A stretch of DNA of 64,000 bases from positions 1 to 64,000 of the forward strand of contig JAOARB010000001.1 of the NCBI GenBank assembly GCA_025210775.1. Reading direction: 5' to 3'. Position numbers and translations under genes: made by a program. The notes under the pieces were generated by a model. That model searched no databases. It was not told the origin of the DNA and saw only the letters and a list, made by a program, of their open reading frames with translations. This stretch comes from Prolixibacteraceae bacterium. GTDB taxonomy: Bacteria > Bacteroidota > Bacteroidia > Bacteroidales > Prolixibacteraceae. This document shows positions 27,847 to 36,569 of this stretch, one piece after another (the stretch's first letter is position 1; every line of letters begins with the position of its first letter).

Positions 27847-28282
27847 TTTGTAAAGATGAGATGTGTTAAAAGGCAGACTACCTAACCTTTATATTCCATA
27901 AATATATAGAATATTTACAGTAATCAATATATGTATTTCTAATCGTTCAGTATCTGCCTACCTAATGTAAAATGGCAAAATTAAAAAAATGTTTGCTTAC
28001 TTCTATCAAAAATGGGGCTTTTCTTCGTTTGTATAGTTTTTTTCTTTTTTTTAAAAATGCTTTAATACACTCATAGGTAGTTTGTTAGCTTTGGTTGTGT
28101 TCATTCACTATTCTCTAAATAATAGTGTAGCTAATGCATTCATATATTGTTGTTGTTTTTCTTTTAACTATTTGAAGTGTAGTGTGTTGTGTGATGATTG
28201 TAGATAAGGATAATGATGCTTGTTTTGTTTGTTTTATCGCTAATATTAATAAATTCATTATTTTTTTGCTCGTTTTATTATT
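27847..28282. other. Non-coding divergent spacer between lysS and recJ
   Basis: This is about 440 nt of AT-rich sequence without coding character. A short direct repeat CTACCTAA occurs near 27887 and 27958. No riboswitch or tRNA is visible; the recJ promoter lies at its right end. Confidence 0.5.
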
Positions 28283-28313
28283 CTTGCAAAAAGAACCGCT
28301 TTTCGTATCTTTG
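28283..28313 (+). promoter_or_regulatory. Bacteroidota-type promoter for recJ
   Basis: CTTG (28283-28286), exactly 19 nt, then TATCTTTG (28306-28313). Transcription should start about 70 nt before the ATG at 28391. Confidence 0.65.
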
Positions 28314-28390
28314 GGATACCTATACTTTTGGGTGTGTGTACATTCTAGCCTTTAAGTTTGGTTCTAATTTTTAAGACGAAAGATATTAAA

Positions 28391-30115
28391 ATGCAAAAAG
28401 AGTGGAAATATAAAGACCCGGGTGATCCTAATCAGGTGAAGCTCTTATCTGCAGCTTTAGGTGTAGATATAGCTATTGCAAACCTTTTGGTTCAAAGGGG
28501 AGTGACGACTTTCGACGAGGCAAAAATGTTTTTTCGTCCCAAACTGAGTGATTTGCATGATCCTTTTCTAATGAAGGATATGGATAAAGCAGTTGACCGT
28601 CTTCATCGTGCAATAGAGAATCAAGAAAAGGTTTTAGTCTATGGAGACTACGATGTGGATGGAACCACTTCTGTGGCATTGATGTGTAGCTTTATTCGTA
28701 AATTTATTAAGGATTATGAATACTATATTCCGGATCGTTATATAGAGGGCTATGGGGTATCTTCTCAAGGTATTGAGTATGCTGCTGAAAACAACTTCGA
28801 CTTAATTATTGTGCTTGACTGTGGGATTAAAGCCGCAGACAAAGTAGCTTTAGCTAATGAGTACGGAATAGATTTCATTATTTGTGACCACCACAATCCT
28901 GATGATATTATTCCTGATGCTGTAGCCGTTTTAAATCCTAAACAAATTGATTGTCCTTATCCTTATAAAGAGTTGTCAGGTTGTGGTGTAGGATTTAAGT
29001 TTCTTCACGCTTACTGCTTAAAACATCATATCCCATTAGAGGTTATTTATGATTATTTAGATTTTGTTGTAGTTAGTATTGCTGCCGATATTGTTCCTAT
29101 CACAGGAGAAAATAGGGTATTAGCCTACTGGGGACTACAGAAACTTAACAGTGCCCCATCCATAGGTCTTAAGACTATTATTCAAAATGCAGGTATTTCT
29201 GGTCAAGAACTTCGTATCAATGATATTGTATTTAAAATAGGTCCAAGGTTAAACGCTTCTGGTAGAATAGAACATGGGAACAAATCTGTTCGAATTCTAT
29301 TAAGTGAAAATGCTGAAGAAGCAAGCATTTTAGGAAGTAAGATTGATTCTTTCAATGAAATAAGAAAAACGCTAGATCGTGATATTACCAGCGAGGCGTT
29401 TAAAATGATTGAAAACAATCCAGAATTTGAGAACCAAAAGAGTACGGTGTTATATAACCGTGACTGGCATAAAGGAGTTGTTGGAATAGTTGCTTCTCGT
29501 TTGACAGAACACTATTATCGTCCAACCATTATCCTTACCGAATCTAATGGTTTAGCAACAGGCTCGGCTCGCTCTGTTGGGTCTTTCGATTTATATGAGG
29601 CCATTGGTAAATGTTCCGATCTTCTAGAATCTTATGGAGGGCATATGTTTGCTGCAGGTCTTACTCTTCAAATAGATAAATTAGGTGAATTTACTCGTCG
29701 ATTCAACCAGATTGTAGAGGAAACATTAAGTCAAAAAGATATGGTTCAGACCATCGAAATTGATGCAAAAGTTTCACTTTCCGATATAAATCCTAAATTT
29801 GTAAGAATTTTGAAGCAGTTTGAACCTTTGGGACCACATAATAATGCTCCTGTTTTTGTGACGGAAGATGTCCTAGACCATGGTACAAGTAGACTGGTTG
29901 GTAAAAGCTTGGAACACTTGAAGTTGGATTTGGTTGAGCCAGATCGTTCTACTTCTGTTTTTCCTGGAATTGCTTTTTCTCAAGGTCACTATTTTAATGT
30001 TATTAAACAAGCCATGCCATTCGATGTCTGCTATACCATCACAGAGAACGAGTTTAGAGGAAAGGTGTCGACACAGTTAAATGTTAAAGACATCCGCTCT
30101 CATGAGTCCCTTTAG
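28391..30115 (+). CDS. recJ: Single-stranded-DNA-specific exonuclease RecJ
   Basis: RecJ is the 5'-3' ssDNA exonuclease of RecF-pathway recombination and mismatch/base excision repair. DHH-phosphoesterase motifs are visible: VYGDYDVDGTTSVA (about 83-96), ICDHHNP (about 163-169), and the DHHA1 part with NRDWHKGVVGIVASRL and ESYGGHMFAAGLTL. The C-terminal OB domain follows to residue 574. The frame opens with TTG at 28358, but ATG 28391 (MQKEWKYKDPGD) matches family N-termini and I use it. Confidence 0.92.
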   Translation: MQKEWKYKDPGDPNQVKLLSAALGVDIAIANLLVQRGVTTFDEAKMFFRPKLSDLHDPFLMKDMDKAVDRLHRAIENQEKVLVYGDYDVDGTTSVALMCSFIRKFIKDYEYYIPDRYIEGYGVSSQGIEYAAENNFDLIIVLDCGIKAADKVALANEYGIDFIICDHHNPDDIIPDAVAVLNPKQIDCPYPYKELSGCGVGFKFLHAYCLKHHIPLEVIYDYLDFVVVSIAADIVPITGENRVLAYWGLQKLNSAPSIGLKTIIQNAGISGQELRINDIVFKIGPRLNASGRIEHGNKSVRILLSENAEEASILGSKIDSFNEIRKTLDRDITSEAFKMIENNPEFENQKSTVLYNRDWHKGVVGIVASRLTEHYYRPTIILTESNGLATGSARSVGSFDLYEAIGKCSDLLESYGGHMFAAGLTLQIDKLGEFTRRFNQIVEETLSQKDMVQTIEIDAKVSLSDINPKFVRILKQFEPLGPHNNAPVFVTEDVLDHGTSRLVGKSLEHLKLDLVEPDRSTSVFPGIAFSQGHYFNVIKQAMPFDVCYTITENEFRGKVSTQLNVKDIRSHESL

Positions 30116-30182
30116 GTTACAGATCGTTTTTAAATGATTACGTAAATTTAATACTTATTTTGTAACCATTTTTTGCTCTACT

Positions 30183-31412
30183 ATGAACTCTACGTCTCGT
30201 ACGTCGATTGGGATGAAGGATACCATCCTCGGAATTCAATTTCTTTTTGTAGCCTTTGGTGCTACCGTTCTCGTTCCCCTTTTAGTGGGAATTGACCCTT
30301 CTGTCGCTCTTTTTACCGCTGGTGTCGGAACCATTATTTTTCATTTTATTACTAAAGGTAAAGTACCTGTTTATCTAGGAAGTAGTTTTGCGTTTATTGC
30401 GCCAATGATTGCTTGTGGTAAACTATACGGTATGCCTGCTATGTTTGGTGGTATTGTTGCTGTCGGTGTGGTTTATACATTGATATCAACTATTATCAAG
30501 CTACGAGGTACTCGCTTTATTGAGCTACTCTTCCCTTCAGTAGTTGTTGGACCTGTAATTATGCTTATTGGATTGTCTTTGGCTCCTAATGGGGTGAATA
30601 TGGCAAAAACCAATTGGGCTATCTCAGGGTCTGTTTTAATGGTCGCGATATTTACAGTTATGGCTGGAAAAGGAATCTTTAAGTTAATTCCAATTTTTGT
30701 TGGTTTAGCTTTCGGATATATTCTTTCTATGTTTTTAGGTGTAATTAATTACGCTCCTATCTTAAATGCCGAGTGGTTTGCTCTACCAAAGTTTATTACT
30801 CCTGAATTTAAATGGGAAGCCATGTTATACATGATTCCTGTGGCGATTGCTCCAATTATTGAGCACGTAGGAGATATGTATGCTATTGGAGGTGTGGTAA
30901 ACAAGAACTTTATCAAAGAACCAGGTTTGAACCGTACTATCCTTGGTGATGGTGTTGCAACCATGTTTGCTGGTTTCCTTGGTGGACCACCAAACACAAC
31001 TTATTCAGAGGTTACTGGTGCAATCTCACTTACTAAAGTGACAAACCCTGCAGTACTTCGTATTACTGCGGTGACGGCAATTATCTTCTCTTTGTGTGGT
31101 AAAGTGAGTGGCTTTTTACAAACCATCCCACAAGCAGTATTGGGTGGATTAATGCTTCTTCTTTTTGGTATGATTGCTAGTGTCGGAATTAAGACGTTAG
31201 TGGATTCTCGTATTGACATGAACAACACACGTAACCAAGTGATTATCTCTGTAGTTCTTACTATGGGTATTGGAGGTGCTGTATTTAATATTGGAGATTT
31301 CTCTCTTCAAGGAATTGGACTAGCTTCTTTGGTTGGTGTAATTCTTAACTTAATTCTTCCTGGAAGATCTAAAGCAGTGAAGAAGACCGAAAAAGACAAT
31401 ATTGTAATCTAA
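30183..31412 (+). CDS. uraA: Uracil permease (NCS2 nucleobase:cation symporter)
   Basis: This polytopic inner-membrane protein of 409 aa has the NCS2 signatures: YLGSSFAFIAPM in the first unit, the TM8 Glu in IIEHVGDMYAIGGV, and GGPPNTTYSEVTGAISLTKV in the TM10 half-helix region. UraA-type proteins import uracil with protons; xanthine or other pyrimidine specificity cannot be excluded. It starts 67 nt after recJ and ends in its own terminator, so the two may be cotranscribed. Confidence 0.87.
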   Translation: MNSTSRTSIGMKDTILGIQFLFVAFGATVLVPLLVGIDPSVALFTAGVGTIIFHFITKGKVPVYLGSSFAFIAPMIACGKLYGMPAMFGGIVAVGVVYTLISTIIKLRGTRFIELLFPSVVVGPVIMLIGLSLAPNGVNMAKTNWAISGSVLMVAIFTVMAGKGIFKLIPIFVGLAFGYILSMFLGVINYAPILNAEWFALPKFITPEFKWEAMLYMIPVAIAPIIEHVGDMYAIGGVVNKNFIKEPGLNRTILGDGVATMFAGFLGGPPNTTYSEVTGAISLTKVTNPAVLRITAVTAIIFSLCGKVSGFLQTIPQAVLGGLMLLLFGMIASVGIKTLVDSRIDMNNTRNQVIISVVLTMGIGGAVFNIGDFSLQGIGLASLVGVILNLILPGRSKAVKKTEKDNIVI

Positions 31413-31435
31413 TTATTTAGGTTATCTGAGATATT

Positions 31436-31479
31436 AAAAGCGTGGTAATAAGATAACTCTTATTATTGCGCTTTTTTTG
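31436..31479 (+). terminator. Terminator after uraA
   Basis: AAAAGCGTGGTAATAAG (31436-31452) pairs with CTTATTATTGCGCTTTT using three G-U wobbles, then a T tract. The rest of the gap up to 31753 is AT-rich with no other feature. Confidence 0.7.
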
Positions 31480-31753
31480 TTTTATTGATTTTTTCTCCTT
31501 CCTAATATGATGTTCTACATTCAATCATATTTTGTTTTTTAGAAGACGACAGGTCTTTGACAAGAATGTTGGTTTATCGAAAATGAACTACCGTAAAATT
31601 TTTTTTGATGCCTCTCGAAACATCATTTCATCTTATCTATTACTACTCATTTAATACTAAAATTTTATTTGTATTTCATAAGTTTGATATTTTAACTTTT
31701 TGAAATTAAACAGGTTGGCTCTATTGACTGTTGATGAATAAAATAGCTGACTT

Positions 31754-32533
31754 ATGAAAAAGAATATATTACTTATGTGGTTTGTGTTGATGGCTTCTTA
31801 TGTTGGAGCACAACAAATACAGACAGACCGTCCAGATCAGACAGAATCATATTTTACTGTCCCAAAGAATTATTTCCAGATAGAAACAGGATATATGTTT
31901 GAAAAATTCTCTTCGGAAGATTTAAAACGTAATACCTACAATACGACCTTGTTAAGGTATGGATTACTCAAGAGTATGGAGTTACGTTTCAATATTGCTT
32001 ATATCGATGAAGATGGGATTGATGGGAACAACTATTCTGAGTCTGGTATTGGAAATATGGAGGTAGGAATTAAATATCATGTGATGGATCAGGATGGAGC
32101 TGTTCCAGCATTGTCTATATTGTTTCATGTCGTTCTACCAGCAGGAGAAGAAGCTTTGTCACCTGAACACAGTGAGCCTGTATTCAAAGCATTAGGAGGA
32201 TGGGAACTAAATGAGAAAAGTAATTTATCTTACAATGTAGGGATGACATGGCCATCTAATTCAGAGAAAGAGCAATGGACTTACTCTGTTGCGTATGGTC
32301 ATTCCATTGTACATCATATAGGAGCATTTGTTGAATTCTATGGTTATGGAGATAGTGATGACTCTCAAAACATGTTTGATCTGGGATTTACTTATTTACT
32401 TAATGATCATCTACAATTTGATGTCTCAGGTGGAGCCAATCTCAAAGGATTTGGTAAAGGATATTTTCTTTCTGGAGGAGTATCATATCTATTCCCTTTG
32501 GAAAAGAATAAAAGAATGGAAATGAAGAAATAG
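31754..32533 (+). CDS. Outer-membrane transporter-like barrel (Phenol_MetA_deg family)
   Basis: After a signal peptide (about 1-19, SYVGAQQ) the protein starts IQTDRPDQTESYFTVPKNYFQIETGY, which is the typical opening of the PF13557 family, followed by TTLLRYGLLKSMELRFNI and GIGNMEVGIKYH. The rest is alternating beta-strand sequence ending LSGGVSYLFPLEKNKRMEMKK. Members are predicted outer-membrane barrels often annotated simply as transporter; the family name does not prove a role in phenol metabolism. The gene is monocistronic. Confidence 0.75.
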   Translation: MKKNILLMWFVLMASYVGAQQIQTDRPDQTESYFTVPKNYFQIETGYMFEKFSSEDLKRNTYNTTLLRYGLLKSMELRFNIAYIDEDGIDGNNYSESGIGNMEVGIKYHVMDQDGAVPALSILFHVVLPAGEEALSPEHSEPVFKALGGWELNEKSNLSYNVGMTWPSNSEKEQWTYSVAYGHSIVHHIGAFVEFYGYGDSDDSQNMFDLGFTYLLNDHLQFDVSGGANLKGFGKGYFLSGGVSYLFPLEKNKRMEMKK

Positions 32534-32588
32534 TTAAACAATTAATACTGGTCTATTGTAGTTAATCGCAATAGCAAAAGAGTCATAT

Positions 32589-32620
32589 TACAAGAAATCT
32601 TCTTAAGAAGATTTCTTGTA
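32589..32620. terminator. 32-bp perfect palindrome between convergent genes
   Basis: TACAAGAAATCTTCTT followed immediately by its exact complement. It lies between the convergent barrel gene and the redoxin-like gene and covers the last codons of the latter. The T tract is weak on both strands, so termination is likely but not certain. Confidence 0.5.
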
Positions 32621-34033
32621 TTTGGCTCTTTGTTCTTTAATATATTCTTCTCGATAAAATTGGACAAAATAATTCTGAAAACCTCTAGTCGGACGTAGGG
32701 CATTAGAGTTTATTATCTCCATTTTCTTGTTTAAAAGAATATAGGTTGGCGTACCCGTAATCTGGCACTTCTTTTTTAAGTCGTAACCATGGTTTGCTAC
32801 CATAATGCTACCTTTAAAATCCTTAAGTAATGGACTATTGCGTTTGTCGTTTGTGGTTACAATTGCAATATTCAATATCTGTTTTAATTGTGCATTCAAA
32901 CTATTTAGCTCTTTGATCTGTTGAGAAGCCTCCATATTATCAAGGTCTAAGAATGCCCAATATTGATATTTGTTTTTCCACGATAGATCCGAAGAGGCTC
33001 CAGAGCTATAACAACGAATATTTTTCGCCTCTATATTAATAGATCTTTTTACTTTACCATGGTATTCTTTTAACACCTCTTTGGCTTCCTGTTTTACGCT
33101 CTTGCTACTCCCTTTTAGACTTAATTGCTTAATCAAGCTAAGCAGTGTTTGCTCTTTAAAGCTCTTGTAATATAGTGCATCATGAAGCCCTTTAAGGATA
33201 TAATGATCGACAAATTTGTGTTCCAACCCTTTGTTGATAAAATAATGTCTGATTTTTGTATAGTCTTTGCTGTTTATCGCTTGCTTTAAAGCTTTGTTAT
33301 CGATAGACATTGCTTGTTTATACAACTCATTATCCAAGATGCGATTGAAATATCTGATATAGGTGTCATGATAAAAAAGATAGTCCATCTTATTTAGCAC
33401 ATGGGTAGTGGTTTCCCAATTAGAGTAGCCCTTAACCGAGGCAATCAACTCACTTTTTCGAATCTCAATATGGTGGTGTAGATAAGAATCTTTCGGATTG
33501 TCCATTTCGGATAACTCACTAAGGACTTTTTCTAATACTGTTCTATTACGTCGAAAGAATAGATCTTGTTTGTACCTAGAAAACAACGCATCATACCTTT
33601 GGTCAAACTGTTGGATTTTATAGTTTATATCTTCTTTGTCAAGATTCTTAAATCCTACAATATAGGGTTGGTGTTTGAAATAGAGACTATTCTTTTGTTG
33701 GCTGTTTTTTTCTTTAAAAGGAGGCAAGATGACGCTATACTCCTTCTTGGGTACAAGAAAAAAGATAAACTTATAAGTTCCCAGATCACAATATCCCTTG
33801 ATGGTTTTAGTGTTTGGAATCTCTACTTCTAGTTTTCCTGTGGCATCAAAAGCTCCTGAAAATAAAACCACCTTTTGGTTGTTTATTGGACTTTGATAGC
33901 TGTAGATTACCACTTTTTTATTCGAGTAGCTCTTGTTTGAAACCTTGATATGGGTTCCTAATGCAGGTAGTGCACCAGAAATCCATATCAAAGAGATCCA
34001 TAGGATGATATTAAGATTTTTCCACATGGTCAA
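32603..34033 (-). CDS. Exported protein with thioredoxin-like C-terminal fold lacking CxxC
   Basis: A signal sequence is present (about 8-26, LWISLIWISGALPALGTH). Residues about 30-110 resemble the beta-rich DUF4369-like domain found ahead of redoxins, 110-330 are helical, and 350-476 resemble a TlpA-type redoxin: YWAFLDLDNMEASQQIKELN, then ITGTPTYILLNKKMEII with the cis-Pro. The position where the CxxC should stand (WAFLDLDNMEAS) has no cysteine, so it cannot act as a classical thiol oxidoreductase. Its 5' end overlaps coaD by about 20 nt, so it is translationally coupled. The second ATG (34027) is an equal start. Confidence 0.65.
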   Translation of the reverse strand: MTMWKNLNIILWISLIWISGALPALGTHIKVSNKSYSNKKVVIYSYQSPINNQKVVLFSGAFDATGKLEVEIPNTKTIKGYCDLGTYKFIFFLVPKKEYSVILPPFKEKNSQQKNSLYFKHQPYIVGFKNLDKEDINYKIQQFDQRYDALFSRYKQDLFFRRNRTVLEKVLSELSEMDNPKDSYLHHHIEIRKSELIASVKGYSNWETTTHVLNKMDYLFYHDTYIRYFNRILDNELYKQAMSIDNKALKQAINSKDYTKIRHYFINKGLEHKFVDHYILKGLHDALYYKSFKEQTLLSLIKQLSLKGSSKSVKQEAKEVLKEYHGKVKRSINIEAKNIRCYSSGASSDLSWKNKYQYWAFLDLDNMEASQQIKELNSLNAQLKQILNIAIVTTNDKRNSPLLKDFKGSIMVANHGYDLKKKCQITGTPTYILLNKKMEIINSNALRPTRGFQNYFVQFYREEYIKEQRAKYKKSS

Positions 34034-34499
34034 TCAATTCTTCTGTTGTAATATTAGATGGCAAGAACATGGTTACATCCCCTTTGTGTCTAAGAATATC
34101 TCGAACAATTGTGGAAGTCACAGGAGTATGCTCTGGCATTGTTAATAAAAACACTGTCTCTAAATCATCAACCATTTTTTTGTTTACTTGGGCTATGGCT
34201 CTTTCGTACTCAAAATCAGCTGCTGTTCTTAATCCTCTGAGGATATGTTTTGCATTTACTTTATTACAAAAATCAACCGTCAAGCCTTCATGTGTTTCGA
34301 CCGTCACTTTTGTTGTATCCGAAAAAACTTTTTTGATCCATTCTACTCTTTTTTCAAGAGGGAAAAATGATCGTTTTTCCGAATTGTATCCAATCATGAT
34401 AATGATTTGATCAAACATAGGTAGTGCCCTACGCACAATGGATTCATGACCGATAGTGAAAGGATCAAATGAACCAGGAAATACAGCTATTTTAGACAT
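34011..34499 (-). CDS. coaD: Phosphopantetheine adenylyltransferase
   Basis: CoaD makes dephospho-CoA from 4'-phosphopantetheine and ATP, the fourth step of CoA synthesis. The nucleotidyltransferase motif is PGSFDPFTIGHESIV (about 8-22, TIGH as the HxGH-type site), followed by LRGLRTAADFEYE and the C-terminal VTSTIVRDILRHKGDV (ISSTxVRE type). At 162 aa it is full length. It lies 10 nt after the aspartate kinase gene on the same strand. Confidence 0.94.
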   Translation of the reverse strand: MSKIAVFPGSFDPFTIGHESIVRRALPMFDQIIIMIGYNSEKRSFFPLEKRVEWIKKVFSDTTKVTVETHEGLTVDFCNKVNAKHILRGLRTAADFEYERAIAQVNKKMVDDLETVFLLTMPEHTPVTSTIVRDILRHKGDVTMFLPSNITTEELIDHVEKS

Positions 34500-34509
34500 A
34501 TTTAAAAAA

Positions 34510-35775
34510 TTATTGTTTTACTAGATATCGTGACGTTCTTCTATTGTGTTGTTCGATAAGAACCTCTTTATTTTCAATATATTGAAGATTGTCAAGCAAT
34601 GGGTCACTATTCTGTATGGTTAAAAGGTCAAGATGTTGATTGTATCTAACTTGATAGGTTGCCATCAGCTTTTGTATCATATCATCAAACTGCCTGTTGT
34701 TTTTATCTGTAACAATCGAGAAATATAGTGCCGACTGTTGTACTAGATTCGATTTGGCTTGATGTTCAGAAAGCACTTGATAAACAAAAGCAATATCATC
34801 TTCCGAAAGGAAAGAGAGATCCCTATCAGAAATAGTGATAAGCACTTGATCTTTCTTTAAGATATAAATTGGAGGTAAAGGAGAAGAATATTCACATTTA
34901 CCAATAAATGTACCTTGATTGTTCGGAGAGATAAAACTCTTTACATACAAAGGAATATTTTTGTTTCGTAGAGGTTTTAACGTCTTTGGATGGATTACTG
35001 ACGCACCAAAATAAGCCAACTCGATTGCATCACGATAATGAATCTCATTTAACTTCTCAGAAACCTCAAAATACCTTGGATCGGCATTTAATACCCCATC
35101 TACATCCTTCCATATGGTTAGAGATTCAGCCTCTAAACAGTTTGCAATAATTGCAGCAGAGTAGTCTGATCCTTCTCTACCTAATGTTGTTGTAAGGTTT
35201 GTATAGGTTGAGGCAATAAAACCTTGGGTGATATATAGTGTGGTGGCATCAGGATGAAAGACAAAACTCTCTTGGATATTATGCCTGCTTATCTCCCAAT
35301 CCACAATCCCTTCTCTGTAGTTCTCAGAAGTACGAATAATTGGACGAATATCCATCCATTGGTTCGCTATTCCTTTGTGGTTAAGATATAACGAAATAAC
35401 AGAGGTCGAAAGGATCTCACCAAAACTGACGATCTGGTCATATTCATAATCAAAATTTAGCGATGGATGTTCCGAAACACGTTGTTCCAACTGTGTAAAT
35501 AGATCATCGATTTCTACCAAACTTTCCTGACCAAGAAGGTCATTAATAATTTTTTGATGATATGTTTTGATATGGGCTAGTGCTTCCTCTGTCTCTTTTG
35601 TTTTTTTATCAAAGAAGGCATTCACCAGCTTTTCAAAAGCATTGGTCATCTTTCCCAAGGCCGAGATAACTACGACTTTGTGAGGGTGTTGATCCGACTT
35701 TAATTGCTCAGAAAGGCGGATAATGTTAGGGGCATCTTTTACCGAAGCTCCTCCGAATTTATATACCTTTATCAT
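34510..35775 (-). CDS. lysC: Aspartate kinase (monofunctional)
   Basis: This enzyme phosphorylates L-aspartate, entering lysine, threonine, methionine and diaminopimelate synthesis. The kinase motifs are VYKFGGASVKDA (3-14), TTLGREGSDYSAAIIA (about 200-215) and IWKDVDGVLNADPRYF. The C-terminal part (about 300-421) corresponds to the ACT region but is short and divergent, so feedback properties cannot be predicted. It is 421 aa, first gene of lysC-coaD-redoxin-like, with a GATATTTG box on the minus strand near 35810-35817 that could be part of its promoter. No lysine riboswitch is visible upstream. Confidence 0.9.
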   Translation of the reverse strand: MIKVYKFGGASVKDAPNIIRLSEQLKSDQHPHKVVVISALGKMTNAFEKLVNAFFDKKTKETEEALAHIKTYHQKIINDLLGQESLVEIDDLFTQLEQRVSEHPSLNFDYEYDQIVSFGEILSTSVISLYLNHKGIANQWMDIRPIIRTSENYREGIVDWEISRHNIQESFVFHPDATTLYITQGFIASTYTNLTTTLGREGSDYSAAIIANCLEAESLTIWKDVDGVLNADPRYFEVSEKLNEIHYRDAIELAYFGASVIHPKTLKPLRNKNIPLYVKSFISPNNQGTFIGKCEYSSPLPPIYILKKDQVLITISDRDLSFLSEDDIAFVYQVLSEHQAKSNLVQQSALYFSIVTDKNNRQFDDMIQKLMATYQVRYNQHLDLLTIQNSDPLLDNLQYIENKEVLIEQHNRRTSRYLVKQ

Positions 35776-36067
35776 CTGTTCTATTCGATTATCTTAATTA
35801 TAGTAAGAACAAATATCGTGAATAATTTCCGCAATTATCAAATTGAATAGATTTGTTCCTAAAAAAAAGTAAAATAGAAATAGAGGAAGCCCCAAATCGA
35901 CACAAAATGTCACTCTTCATTGGGTTGAACTCTTATTTTGTATCTATGTCATATTGGCATGTTTGTGCTTTCCTTTGGATGGTGTTTTGTTGTACATAAT
36001 CCTCAATTAAGAGAATGGTACTCATGATTCTGATAACCTATTTGCCACAATTTTAGACGGTCCCCTC
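35776..36067. other. Non-coding divergent spacer left of repeat copy 2
   Basis: This is the gene-free left part of the 0.8-kb divergent region between lysC and apbE. A possible minus-strand promoter lies near 35810. I see nothing else. Confidence 0.45.
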
Positions 36068-36268
36068 CAAATATTACTTAACGTCGTTATAAGGCAATAT
36101 TAAACCTATTTTTTGGCCTGATTAAACTCATATTAACTTCATATCAACTTCACTCTAGAGTAAAGTTGACATAACGTATAAATGAACATGATATGAAGTT
36201 GATATGAATTTGATATGAAGTTGATGTGAATTTGAAACATAATTATAGCGAATTTGATATGAACTTAA
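36068..36268. repeat. Dispersed GAANTTGATAT element, copy 2 (most units)
   Basis: ATATTACTTAAC begins the similarity. Inverted units stand at about 36128-36155, the core ACATAACGTATAAATGAAC at 36170-36188, then direct 11-nt units GAACATGATAT, GAAGTTGATAT, GAATTTGATAT, GAAGTTGATGT, GAATTTGAAAC, and, after a short gap, GAATTTGATAT plus GAACTTA at 36251-36268. It is a shorter and more diverged copy on the left than copies 1 and 3 but has more repeat units. It lies between divergent lysC and apbE. Confidence 0.75.
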
Positions 36269-36519
36269 AAATTATTGATGGGGTGTTTGGATGCCTTTTT
36301 TCTGCCTTTTTCACACCAATTTTGAGATAATAAAGCTTTGTTTTTTGTACTTGAGAAGTATGTGAGAGAGATAATTAACCTCTGAAGGATTTATTTAAAG
36401 AAGTAAAGTGTCATATACATATTTTAAAATTTCATTAAGATAAAGTACATGTCAATTTGTCTATTTTTGCCTTAACTATTTATTCAATAAAAATGAGATG
36501 TGAATAAGATGAATATCTT
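36269..36519. other. Non-coding spacer right of repeat copy 2
   Basis: AT-rich, no ORF of coding character, no clear hairpin. It leads into the apbE promoter. Confidence 0.45.
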
Positions 36520-36527
36520 TACCTTTG
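36520..36527 (+). promoter_or_regulatory. -7 box for apbE
   Basis: TACCTTTG matches TAnnTTTG 42 nt before the start codon. The -33 region (GATG) is poor. Confidence 0.45.
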
Positions 36528-36569
36528 CGCTGTAAAGAAAAATGGAGATCAAATTAATACTATATTTCG

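Noticed and set aside
35776-36569. Lysine riboswitch upstream of aspartate kinase
   Set aside because: No lysine-box conserved blocks are visible; the region is explained by the dispersed repeat and AT-rich spacer.
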